Assembly (NCBI GenBank): GCA_007117785.1
Contig: SKFV01000043.1
Location: forward strand, 1 to 13,665
Origin: Pseudomonas sp.
Lineage (GTDB): Bacteria; Pseudomonadota; Gammaproteobacteria; Pseudomonadales; Pseudomonadaceae
Direction: 5' to 3'
Length of the DNA: 13,665 bases
In this document: one piece after another, positions 6,614 to 13,437 of the stretch
Layout: the number at the start of each line of letters is the position of its first letter
How positions within the stretch are numbered: position 1 is the stretch's first letter
The notes under the pieces: model-generated
Told to the model about the DNA's origin: nothing
Seen by the model: only the letters and a program-made list of their open reading frames with translations
Databases searched by the model: none
Position numbers and translations under genes: made by a program

Positions 6614-8578
6614 TCACCGCACTGGCTCAACAATCGGAAAATCATGCGGTGGCTCTTCCAGCATCTGCAGCAAGCCGAAGAAGGCATTGGGGTCACCGTC
6701 CAGGGTGATCTGGCCGCCTTGCACCGCTTCCGGGAAGGTCATTCTGGCCAGGAGTATCTGATCCAGCGTCTCGCGGGTCATGCTGACACTGACATGCGGT
6801 TGCTCAGCCAGCGTGCCGGCCCGATAGGTCAAGGTCGAGTTTTCCAGATTCAGCCGGAAATCTTCCTCCAGATCGGTAAGCGACCAGTTGATCACCAGAT
6901 GCTTGCCCGCCGCCTTTTCCGGGAGCAGGCGCACCGCCAGCAGGTCAAAAAACATACCCGCTTCCAGCGCCTGCAGCATATCCGGCTGCAGACCGCCGCG
7001 TGGCAGCTCACCCACGCCATTTCGCAACTCCTGCGCACCCATCAGGTAGGCGCCACGCCAGGTACCGGCTTCCGCCTGATAACCCAACTGTTCCAACGCA
7101 TCGGCCGCCAGCTCACGCGCCGCTTGATTATCCGGCTCGGCAAACACCGCCTGATTCATCACCCAGGCCACCCAGCGGTAATCACCCTGAGCAAAGTCTT
7201 CCCGCGCCCGCTCGATCACCTGATCAATACCTCCCATATAGCTGATGGTGCGCTGCGCGTTCTGCCGTGGCGGCAAGGGGTCAAGATTGGCCGGATTGGC
7301 ATCGTACCAGCCCATATAGCGCTGATAGACACCCCGGGCGTTGTGCTTGAGCGTGCCGTAATAACCGCGCGCCGACCACTCCTGATCCAGACTGGAAGGC
7401 AAACTCAGGTTTTCGGCAATATCACCGGGCAACTCGCCACGGTTCATGCGCCGTACCACCTGATCATGGATGAACTTGTACAGATCACGCTGCCTGGCAA
7501 GAAAGTGTTGCGCCTGCTCACGCTCCCAGATCGGCCAGTGATGCTGGGCAATCAGAATGTCAGTACGGTCGCCAAAACGCTCCAGAACTCTATCGATATA
7601 GTGCGACCAGGCACTGGCGTCGCGGATCGCAGCACCACGAATGGTATAGATGTTGTGCATGTGCTGACTGGTAATTTCCGCCGTATTGAGCACCTTGAAC
7701 TGGGGGAAAAACATCATCATTTCCGACTCGGCTTCAGTACCGTGAGCCATCTGGAACTCGATGGTGATGCCGTCAATCTCCAGCGTGGCGTTATCCGGTA
7801 CCGTATGGGTCGGTGCAATCAGCGAAAGCGGGCCGCTGGCCAATGCCTTGCCCAGCCCGGTATCAACATGACCGCGCTCACCCGGCGGCAAATCATTACC
7901 GAACTGATAAATCGCCCGGCGCGACATGGCATTGCCGGCGATCACATTTTCCGCCACCGCATGCTGCATAAAGCCATAGGGCGCATAAATCGCTACCTTG
8001 CCCGCACGCACCTCCTCCTCACTGGTGACCCCTTTCACCCCACCAAAATGGTCGACGTGATTGTGCGTATACATCACGGCTACCACCGGCTTTTCCGGAC
8101 GATGCTGATAATAGAGCTCAAGCCCGGCCCTGGCGGTGGCCGGCGTCAGCAGCGGGTCAATGATGATCAACCCGGTCTCGCCCTCGATAATGGTCATATT
8201 GGCCAGGTCCATACCACGAATCTGGTACATACCTTCCACCACCTCAAAGAGACCATGAATGGCATTCAGCCGCGCCTGTCGCCACAGACTCGGGTTGACC
8301 GTATCGGGCGCTGTTTCTTCTTGCAGGAAAGCATAAGGCGCCATATTCCAGGCTGTGTGCCCGCTATCAGTGACCACCAGGCCATCCGGCAAGGCACCGA
8401 TAAAGCCGCGATTGGCATCATCAAAGGCTCGGGTATCGGCAAAAGGCAGCTTCTCGAGCACCGCGGCGTTCGCTTCTGCCGTCGCAGGTTCTGCCCCTTT
8501 CGGGTGAGCGGAAAGGGTGCCGGCCAGCATCAGGCCGCACAGGCCCACACCAATCCGGGAAGAAAGAGAGTTACGCAT
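6614..8578 (-). CDS. sdsA1: Secreted SdsA1-type alkylsulfatase (metallo-beta-lactamase fold)
   Basis: 654 residues, close to Pseudomonas SdsA1 (about 658). These enzymes hydrolyse primary alkyl sulfates such as dodecyl sulfate to fatty alcohol and sulfate with a two-zinc centre. Seen: signal peptide (about 1-24, MRNSL then a hydrophobic core, TLSA/HP), hence periplasmic or exported; metal motif THNHVDHFGG (171-180) giving His172, His174, Asp176 and His177; further ligand candidates Glu282 (HGTEAE), Glu301 (NTAEIT) and His346 (AQHHWP); a helical dimerisation region (about 380-530); and a C-terminal SCP2-like domain (about 540-650) thought to take up the alkyl chain. The frame extends upstream to 8626, but ATG at 8578 is chosen for AGGAGA 7 bases before it and the signal peptide starting there. 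An AraC-type regulator lies upstream on the same strand, rather than the divergent LysR-type SdsB1 known from P. aeruginosa. Followed by the 145-bp palindrome and a terminator. Confidence 0.95.
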   Translation of the reverse strand: MRNSLSSRIGVGLCGLMLAGTLSAHPKGAEPATAEANAAVLEKLPFADTRAFDDANRGFIGALPDGLVVTDSGHTAWNMAPYAFLQEETAPDTVNPSLWRQARLNAIHGLFEVVEGMYQIRGMDLANMTIIEGETGLIIIDPLLTPATARAGLELYYQHRPEKPVVAVMYTHNHVDHFGGVKGVTSEEEVRAGKVAIYAPYGFMQHAVAENVIAGNAMSRRAIYQFGNDLPPGERGHVDTGLGKALASGPLSLIAPTHTVPDNATLEIDGITIEFQMAHGTEAESEMMMFFPQFKVLNTAEITSQHMHNIYTIRGAAIRDASAWSHYIDRVLERFGDRTDILIAQHHWPIWEREQAQHFLARQRDLYKFIHDQVVRRMNRGELPGDIAENLSLPSSLDQEWSARGYYGTLKHNARGVYQRYMGWYDANPANLDPLPPRQNAQRTISYMGGIDQVIERAREDFAQGDYRWVAWVMNQAVFAEPDNQAARELAADALEQLGYQAEAGTWRGAYLMGAQELRNGVGELPRGGLQPDMLQALEAGMFFDLLAVRLLPEKAAGKHLVINWSLTDLEEDFRLNLENSTLTYRAGTLAEQPHVSVSMTRETLDQILLARMTFPEAVQGGQITLDGDPNAFFGLLQMLEEPPHDFPIVEPVR

Positions 8579-8609
8579 TATTATTCTCCTGTACGCAATC
8601 AACACCAGC

Positions 8610-8645
8610 GGCTCTCCGACTGCCAACAGGCTGACTGGCAGAGCC
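8610..8645 (-). promoter_or_regulatory. Stem-loop in the alkylsulfatase leader
   Basis: About 32-67 bases upstream of the alkylsulfatase ATG, GGCTC/GAGCC (8610-8614 / 8641-8645) and TGCCA/TGGCA (8621-8625 / 8636-8640) can form a two-part stem with a one-sided bulge and a 10-base loop. It leaves the ribosome site at 8585-8590 free. It could be a leader RNA structure or a regulator site. Pairing is directly seen; function is not known. Confidence 0.35.
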
Positions 8646-8687
8646 TTATGTGAGAACAGGACACCGGGACGTCATCGAGAAATCTGA

Positions 8688-8777
8688 TGCAGGGGTATGG
8701 CCAGTCCGCCCTGGTTGCGAACAAGAGAGGCCGGGCGTTAACGTCGGGGTGACTATGATCCTTGCTGGAGTATGGCC
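8688..8777. promoter_or_regulatory. Pair of 15-bp direct repeats upstream of alkylsulfatase, candidate operator half-sites
   Basis: TGCAGGGGTATGGCC (8688-8702) and TGCTGGAGTATGGCC (8763-8777) match at 13 of 15 positions, in the same orientation, with starts 75 bp apart (about seven helical turns). They lie in the 286-bp gap between the AraC-type regulator and the alkylsulfatase, where activator sites are expected. AraC-family proteins often bind direct repeats, so this is a reasonable candidate site for the neighbouring regulator. No strong sigma-70 promoter was recognised nearby. Confidence 0.4.
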
Positions 8778-8865
8778 GCTGGAGACAGGTTTTACCGTGA
8801 CCGATCAGGCCGGAATGCTGGTAATTGCGGACAATCGGATAGCAGACAAATGCAGGCCCGGGCGC

Positions 8866-9819
8866 TCAGCTATTATGCCAGCGCTTGCGCGCATGCAGGT
8901 AGGCCGTAGTTTCACTGTAGCCCAGTCGCTCTGCCAACTGTGCCCGACTCAACCCTTGCAGCTCAAGATACTGCTCAAGGTCGACGCGCACGTGATCCAG
9001 AATGGCACGGTAATTAATACCCTCATCGGTCAAGCGGCGACGCAGGGTTCGCGAACTCTGGTGCATGTCACTGGCAACGCTTTCCAGGCTCGGAACCCGC
9101 CCCTCCAGCAACGCCTTGCGGCTGTGCAACGCCACCTTGCCGGCCCAGCCATCCAACTGACGACGACTGGACAGACGCCGGTCCAGCTCGCCGCAGATCA
9201 CTTCGGTCAGCACCTGATTGTGCCCCTGCATCGGCAAGTTCGCGGTGGCGCGATCAAACAACAGTCGATTGTGCTCACAGCCAAACTCGACCGATGGACC
9301 AAAACACGCCGCATAGGCCTCGGCATAGTGCGGACGCGCATGCCGGAACTGAACCCGCTGCGGGTAAAGCCGCTGGCCTGTAGCATGCCGTAACATCGTC
9401 AGCGACATCACCGCATAATGCTCGATCAGGTAGTGCGCATACTCATCCGGCTCATCGACTGACAGCTCGATCCCCATCAGGCCCTCGGCGTCGACATGTC
9501 CAACCTGGTGCGCCTCGGTGACCAGCGGCCCGTACTTGCGCCATAGCCGAAAAGCCGTTTCAACCCGGTCAACAAAGAGTGTCAGGTAGGCCACTATGTG
9601 CCAGTCCTGGGGCGTAAAGCGGGCGAACAGGTGCAAGCCGATGACCGGATCAACCTCCCCGGCAAGCTGCCACAGACGCCCCAGCTCGACCAGGCTGAAA
9701 TCACGCTGCTCCACACCCGGACGCTGCAGGAACGCTTCCAGCATCCGCCCCATTGGGCCACGGTGATAACGAGAAATCGGCTGGTCGGATGGTGGTGCAG
9801 ATATGGACGCCTCTGTCAT
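8866..9819 (-). CDS. AraC-family transcriptional regulator (arabinose-binding-like N-domain plus C-terminal HTH)
   Basis: 317 residues. The N-terminal two thirds (about 25-215) match the style of the effector-binding domain common in pseudomonad AraC regulators; the region with FGPSVEFGCEHNRLLFDR (173-190) is typical. The C-terminal DNA-binding domain has two helix-turn-helix units: about 243-264 (SLESVASDMHQSSRTLRRRL) and about 291-313 (SRAQLAERLGYSETTAYLHA). The protein stops right after the second unit (RKRWHNS), slightly shorter than usual. An in-frame ATG at 9843 exists, but ATG at 9819 has GGGAGG 9 bases before it, and a TATAAT box at 9856-9861 would put the transcript start too close to 9843. 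The next gene downstream on this strand is the alkylsulfatase, making it the most likely target. The effector, perhaps an alkyl sulfate or fatty alcohol, is inference. Confidence 0.92.
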   Translation of the reverse strand: MTEASISAPPSDQPISRYHRGPMGRMLEAFLQRPGVEQRDFSLVELGRLWQLAGEVDPVIGLHLFARFTPQDWHIVAYLTLFVDRVETAFRLWRKYGPLVTEAHQVGHVDAEGLMGIELSVDEPDEYAHYLIEHYAVMSLTMLRHATGQRLYPQRVQFRHARPHYAEAYAACFGPSVEFGCEHNRLLFDRATANLPMQGHNQVLTEVICGELDRRLSSRRQLDGWAGKVALHSRKALLEGRVPSLESVASDMHQSSRTLRRRLTDEGINYRAILDHVRVDLEQYLELQGLSRAQLAERLGYSETTAYLHARKRWHNS

Positions 9820-9855
9820 GGCACTGAACCTCCCGGAAGACATTATGCTGGAATT

Positions 9856-9861
9856 ATTATA
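9856..9861 (-). promoter_or_regulatory. Candidate -10 box for the AraC-type regulator
   Basis: A perfect TATAAT on the minus strand, 36 bases upstream of the chosen ATG at 9819 and 20 bases past the permease stop. The expected -35 position (about 9879-9884) reads TGAAGC, a poor match, so the promoter may be weak or activator-dependent. It implies that the regulator is transcribed apart from the permease. Confidence 0.45.
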
Positions 9862-9881
9862 GCGTCAGCCAGCTTGCTGCT

Positions 9882-11225
9882 TCAGCCATACAGCCAATAG
9901 GTAAACAGCAACAACAGCAACAACAAGGGCATCACGCTCAACACAAAGCGCCCATTCCAGCCGAAGGCCACCTGCATCGGCGGTACACCGCTGTAACGCG
10001 ACAGAATCAGTGTCGAGGGCCCGAAGGGGGAGAAAATCATCGCCAGCGAAAAACCGCACATCAAGCCTACCGCCGGCGTCAGAATCGGCACCCCCAACAG
10101 ATTCAACTGCGCCAGCAACCCCGCAATCAGGGACAGCGACACAATGGGCGCCACCCCGATCACCGCCAGCGTGATGGTGCTGAACAGGCTCGCAATCGCC
10201 AGCAGCACATTGTATTTCGGCTCCTGCGCCAGCCAGGCTGCCAGCTGTTCCAACGGGGCTACCGCGCCCAGCACACCACCCAGTAACGCTGCACAACCAA
10301 AGATAAACATCTCGTTGTGCATGCTCATCATGTTCTCACCGACCTGGCGCAGCGCCAGCTTCGGCGAGCGATCACGCCAGAGCAGATAGGCAATCACCCC
10401 CACCGGCACCAGCACCATTGCCGACTGCGACGCCGACAGCCCGGAAAAGGTTGCCAGCACCCCGATCGCCAACAGGCCGAGCAAACTGCCCAAGAGCAGA
10501 GAGATCATGCCATCGGCCTTGGTCTCATCGCCAATACTGTCACGCAGTGCGATCAACCCCTGAGTTTCCCGGTACCAACCCACACCGATCATCATCATGG
10601 CCGCGACAATACCGAAGGGCACCATGATGCTCCAGGACAACTCCGGCATCTCGCGGGTAATGATGGCAATGGTCACACTGGTCGGCGCCAGCAAGGGTAC
10701 CAGGGCAAACCCGCGCAGCGTGGTCACCATGACACTGCGCAACCCGGCAATGCGATCCGCATCAGACAAGGAATAGCGCTTCAGATGCTCCACCAGAGTG
10801 CCGCAGAGCAGATTCATCATGCCGAAATTGAGGATCGAGCCAATGCTGCCAGCGGTCAGCACGTATCGCGGATAAAGGATGGCACTGGGCCCGGTCAGCA
10901 ACGCCTTGTGCAGGTCACGCAGTTGCGGCAAACGCAGCGCCAGCAACTGCATCAACCCCAGAGCAGCCAGAAAGGACGTATAAAAAGCCGCCGAACTGGC
11001 CAGACGTGGCCACAGCTCAGGCGTGGTACGCGGACTGAAAATCGCCGCCAGCAAGATCGCCAGGGTAATAATGCCCAACCAGCGCGGATATGGGTTCAAG
11101 CGGGTGAAATGCAGCAGAAAATAGACCACAAACACGGCCGCCGCCGCCCAACTCAGCGGCGGCAAACGCAGCAGCAAGGCCAGCAGCTCAAGGGCAACCC
11201 CGAGTGGCAGCAGCGCAATTTTCAC
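9882..11225 (-). CDS. Multi-span inner-membrane permease, ion-transporter-like, substrate unknown
   Basis: 447 very hydrophobic residues with about 10-12 membrane spans. The two halves look related: LVPLLAPTSVT (175-185) followed by REMPELSW, and IFSPFGPSTLILSR (397-410) followed by YSGVPPMQ. This suggests an inverted-repeat transporter with paired proline-serine hairpins, as in the ion-transporter (IT) superfamily of anion and Na+/H+ carriers. The match is to architecture, not to a named family. The open frame reaches 11309, inside the thioesterase gene, but the first 28 codons are polar and unlike a membrane protein. GTG at 11225 is chosen: GAGG sits 8 bases before it, overlapping the thioesterase TGA, and the hydrophobic KIALLPLGV follows at once. 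The 10-bp spacing to the thioesterase stop points to translational coupling. Substrate not assigned. Confidence 0.85.
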   Translation of the reverse strand: MKIALLPLGVALELLALLLRLPPLSWAAAAVFVVYFLLHFTRLNPYPRWLGIITLAILLAAIFSPRTTPELWPRLASSAAFYTSFLAALGLMQLLALRLPQLRDLHKALLTGPSAILYPRYVLTAGSIGSILNFGMMNLLCGTLVEHLKRYSLSDADRIAGLRSVMVTTLRGFALVPLLAPTSVTIAIITREMPELSWSIMVPFGIVAAMMMIGVGWYRETQGLIALRDSIGDETKADGMISLLLGSLLGLLAIGVLATFSGLSASQSAMVLVPVGVIAYLLWRDRSPKLALRQVGENMMSMHNEMFIFGCAALLGGVLGAVAPLEQLAAWLAQEPKYNVLLAIASLFSTITLAVIGVAPIVSLSLIAGLLAQLNLLGVPILTPAVGLMCGFSLAMIFSPFGPSTLILSRYSGVPPMQVAFGWNGRFVLSVMPLLLLLLLFTYWLYG

Positions 11226-11235
11226 GCCGGGAACC

Positions 11236-11664
11236 TCACGGCAGGTCCTTGCGGTAGGCACCCTTCTTGAACACACCCTCACCAAAGCCCAGCAGCTTGC
11301 CGTGCTCATCGATCAGATCACAACTGGCCATGAATATCTTATGGCCGTTGTTGCGGCAGGTCGCAATGGCGCGAATATGGGTGCCGGCCCCGGCCACTGC
11401 GGTGAAATTCACATTCATCGACAGGGTAATTGCCACCCGGCGCTCATCGGCCTTCTCTGCCCAGGTGCCACACAGGCCCATGGCGATATCCAGCAGCGTT
11501 GCGGTAACGCCACCGTGTAGATTGCTGGCATTGTTCAGATGCTTGGGCGCCAGCGTCAGCCCGACCACGGCACGGTTTTCACTGTATTCCTCCAGCTCGC
11601 AACCGATGTCCTGGAAAAATCCGGTCACACTGCGCGCTACCGCCTGCCGTTCTGCTTGATCCAC
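11236..11664 (-). CDS. PaaI-family hotdog-fold acyl-CoA thioesterase
   Basis: 142 residues, the usual length for single-domain PaaI/YbgC-like hotdog thioesterases that hydrolyse acyl- or aryl-CoA thioesters. Seen: NASNLHGGVTATLLDIAMG (45-63), with the HGG loop (50-52) and the downstream acidic residue Asp59 on the central helix, and a core that ends in GKLLGFGEGVFKKG. The start is GTG at 11664, preceded by GGTGGGG; no better ATG exists upstream in frame. It is the first gene of a minus-strand pair with the permease (10 bp gap) and is divergent from the PaaH-type gene. PaaI in phenylacetate clusters rescues stalled CoA intermediates, so a similar role beside PaaH is possible, but many general-purpose members exist. 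Substrate is inference. Confidence 0.92.
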   Translation of the reverse strand: MDQAERQAVARSVTGFFQDIGCELEEYSENRAVVGLTLAPKHLNNASNLHGGVTATLLDIAMGLCGTWAEKADERRVAITLSMNVNFTAVAGAGTHIRAIATCRNNGHKIFMASCDLIDEHGKLLGFGEGVFKKGAYRKDLP

Positions 11665-11712
11665 GCTGTTACCCCACCGTTATAAAAGATGACTAGACTG
11701 ACAGTTTGCGTT

Positions 11713-11727
11713 GGACAGGCCTTGTCC
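11713..11727. promoter_or_regulatory. Short palindrome in divergent spacer
   Basis: GGACA-GGCCT-TGTCC, with perfect 5-base arms, lies about 50 bases upstream of the thioesterase GTG. It could be a regulator site for that gene. The arms are short, so chance is a real alternative. Confidence 0.25.
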
Positions 11728-11823
11728 GGGTACCTGCGGTTCCACTGATGAACCAGCCCTGAGACATAACTTCAGCAGGCGAAGGCATTGTGCGCAAGTC
11801 GGCCAAATAGGCAAGGCTCGAAC

Positions 11824-11850
11824 TTGCACTGACACAGCGCAGGATTTAAT
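11824..11850 (+). promoter_or_regulatory. Weak candidate sigma-70 promoter for the paaH-type operon
   Basis: TTGCAC (11824-11829) and TTTAAT (11845-11850) are separated by 15 bases, shorter than the ideal 17. Transcription would begin near 11857, just before the palindrome at 11875-11889, leaving a leader of about 60 bases. The match is poor enough that this remains a suggestion. Confidence 0.25.
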
Positions 11851-11874
11851 CTCGCACACTTAAACGAAATATTA

Positions 11875-11889
11875 TTCCGCTATGCGAAA
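11875..11889. promoter_or_regulatory. Palindromic operator resembling IclR-family sites, upstream of paaH-type gene
   Basis: TTCCGC-TAT-GCGAAA is a palindrome with one mismatch, 27-41 bases before the dehydrogenase ATG. An overlapping imperfect pair CGAAAT-ATT-ATTCCG (11865-11879) adjoins it. TTCCGC/GCGGAA-type palindromes are typical of IclR-family regulators, which often control aromatic and beta-ketoadipate genes. Its place between the likely promoter and the ribosome site fits repression. The regulator itself is not in the window. Confidence 0.5.
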
Positions 11890-11916
11890 CAAATAGGGTA
11901 AACGAGGAGGCAATGC

Positions 11917-13431
11917 ATGTTCAACCGGATTGGCGTAATTGGCGCCGGCGCCATGGGCCGAGGAATCGCCCAGCTGTTCGCCACCAGCGGCCAGCAAGTG
12001 CAGCTCTACGACACCCGCAGCGACGCCATTGACGAGGCGCTGGCCTTCAACCGCAAGCTGCTGGAACGTTCTGTCGCCAAGGGCAAGCTGAGCCAGGACG
12101 AACTCGACGCCACTATGGCGCGCATGCAGCCGGCGACCGACCTGAAAGCGTTCAAGGACTGCGACCTGGTGATCGAAGCCATCGTCGAAATTCTCGAAGT
12201 GAAACAGAAAGTCTTCGGCGAACTGGAAGGCATCGTACGTGAAGATTGCGTACTGGCCACCAACACCTCCTCCCTGTCGGTAACCCGTATTGCTGCCGGC
12301 TGCCAGAAGCCGGAACGGGTTGCCGGTTTCCACTTCTTCAACCCTGTGCCGCTGATGAAGATCGTCGAAGTGGTGCGCGGCTCTCGCACTGACGAACGCT
12401 ATATCCAGGGGCTGGTTGAGCTGGCGGACAAGGCTGGACACTTCCCGGCAATCACGCCGGACACCCCCGGCTTCCTGGTCAACCACGCCGGCCGCGCCTT
12501 TGGTACTGAAGCCCTGCGCATGCTCAGCGAAGGTGTCGCCACGCCACAGCAAATCGACCGTATTCTGCGCGATGGCCCCGGCTTCCGCATGGGTCCCTTC
12601 GAACTCTTCGATCTGACCGGGCTGGATGTCTCGCACACGGTTATGGAATCGGTGTACGAGCAGTTCTACCATGACCCGCGCTATACACCGTCGTTTATCG
12701 CCGCACAGCGCGTGGCGGCTGGCCTGCTCGGGCGCAAGACCGGCCAGGGCTTCTACCGCTATGAAGACGGACAAAAGATTGAAACCCCCGAGCCGCTGAT
12801 CGAGACCCTGCTGATCACCCGCCCGTTCTGGCTCGATAGCCACGATGCCGCTATACGCAGCGACGTGCATGCGGTGCTGACGGCCGCAGGCGCAACCCTG
12901 GAAACCGGCAACCTGCCGAGTGACGAGGCCATCTGCCTGGTCACGCCACGGGGTGAAGATTGCACCAGCGCACTGGTGCATCAGGGCCTTGATGCCAGCC
13001 GTACCCTGGCTCTGGATACCTTTGCCACCTGGGAAAAGCGCCGCACCCTGATGCGCAACCCGGCCACCAGCGCCGACGTTGCTGCTCAGGCACGTCAGGC
13101 GCTGGGCGCCGACGGTGTGCCGGTGGAACTGATCAATGATTCGCCCGGTTTCGTGATTCAGCGCCTGATCGCCAGCGTGATCAACCTGGGCTGCGAAATC
13201 GCCCAGAAAGGCGTTGCCACCCCGGAAACCCTCGACCGCGCCCTGCAACTGGCGCTCGGCTATCCGAAAGGCCCATTGGCCTTCGGCGAGCACTACGGCA
13301 AACAAGCGGTGCTCGAGGTACTGACCAATATGCAGGCGATGTATGGCGAGCCTCGTTACCGCCCCAGCCCATGGCTGCGTCGTCGGGTACAACTCGACCT
13401 GCCGCTGACCACCCCGGATTCTCAGGAGTAA
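11917..13431 (+). CDS. paaH: 3-hydroxyacyl-CoA dehydrogenase, PaaH type (two-domain)
   Basis: 504 residues. It oxidises 3-hydroxyacyl-CoA to 3-oxoacyl-CoA with NAD; PaaH acts on 3-hydroxyadipyl-CoA in phenylacetate degradation. Seen: Rossmann motif GAGAMG (9-14) with Asp32 (LYDT) at the end of the second strand, as in NAD enzymes; NTSS (116-119); catalytic His139 (GFHFFNPVP) and Glu151, 12 apart as in the known dyad; DTPGFLVN (182-189); then the helical C-domain. A second 3HCDH C-terminal domain (about 405-500, starting DSPGFVIQR) follows a linker of about 120 residues, the long architecture of PaaH/PaaC rather than the short HbdA type. GAGGAGG lies 6 bases before the ATG. A thiolase follows 6 bp after the stop. 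The exact acyl substrate (adipyl or general chain) is not settled by sequence. Confidence 0.93.
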   Translation: MFNRIGVIGAGAMGRGIAQLFATSGQQVQLYDTRSDAIDEALAFNRKLLERSVAKGKLSQDELDATMARMQPATDLKAFKDCDLVIEAIVEILEVKQKVFGELEGIVREDCVLATNTSSLSVTRIAAGCQKPERVAGFHFFNPVPLMKIVEVVRGSRTDERYIQGLVELADKAGHFPAITPDTPGFLVNHAGRAFGTEALRMLSEGVATPQQIDRILRDGPGFRMGPFELFDLTGLDVSHTVMESVYEQFYHDPRYTPSFIAAQRVAAGLLGRKTGQGFYRYEDGQKIETPEPLIETLLITRPFWLDSHDAAIRSDVHAVLTAAGATLETGNLPSDEAICLVTPRGEDCTSALVHQGLDASRTLALDTFATWEKRRTLMRNPATSADVAAQARQALGADGVPVELINDSPGFVIQRLIASVINLGCEIAQKGVATPETLDRALQLALGYPKGPLAFGEHYGKQAVLEVLTNMQAMYGEPRYRPSPWLRRRVQLDLPLTTPDSQE

Positions 13432-13437
13432 TTATTC

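Noticed and set aside
6644..8653. A 669-codon plus-strand open frame
   Set aside because: Exact shadow of the alkylsulfatase; the minus-strand frame has the metal motif and signal peptide.
8856..8863. GCCCGGGC palindrome just after the AraC stop
   Set aside because: No loop and no T run; common by chance in G+C-rich DNA.
8650..9393. A 247-codon plus-strand open frame covering the gap before the alkylsulfatase
   Set aside because: It runs into the antisense of the AraC gene, has no ribosome site and contains no known pattern.
11872..13392. A 506-codon minus-strand open frame
   Set aside because: Antisense to the PaaH-type dehydrogenase, with no domain motif.
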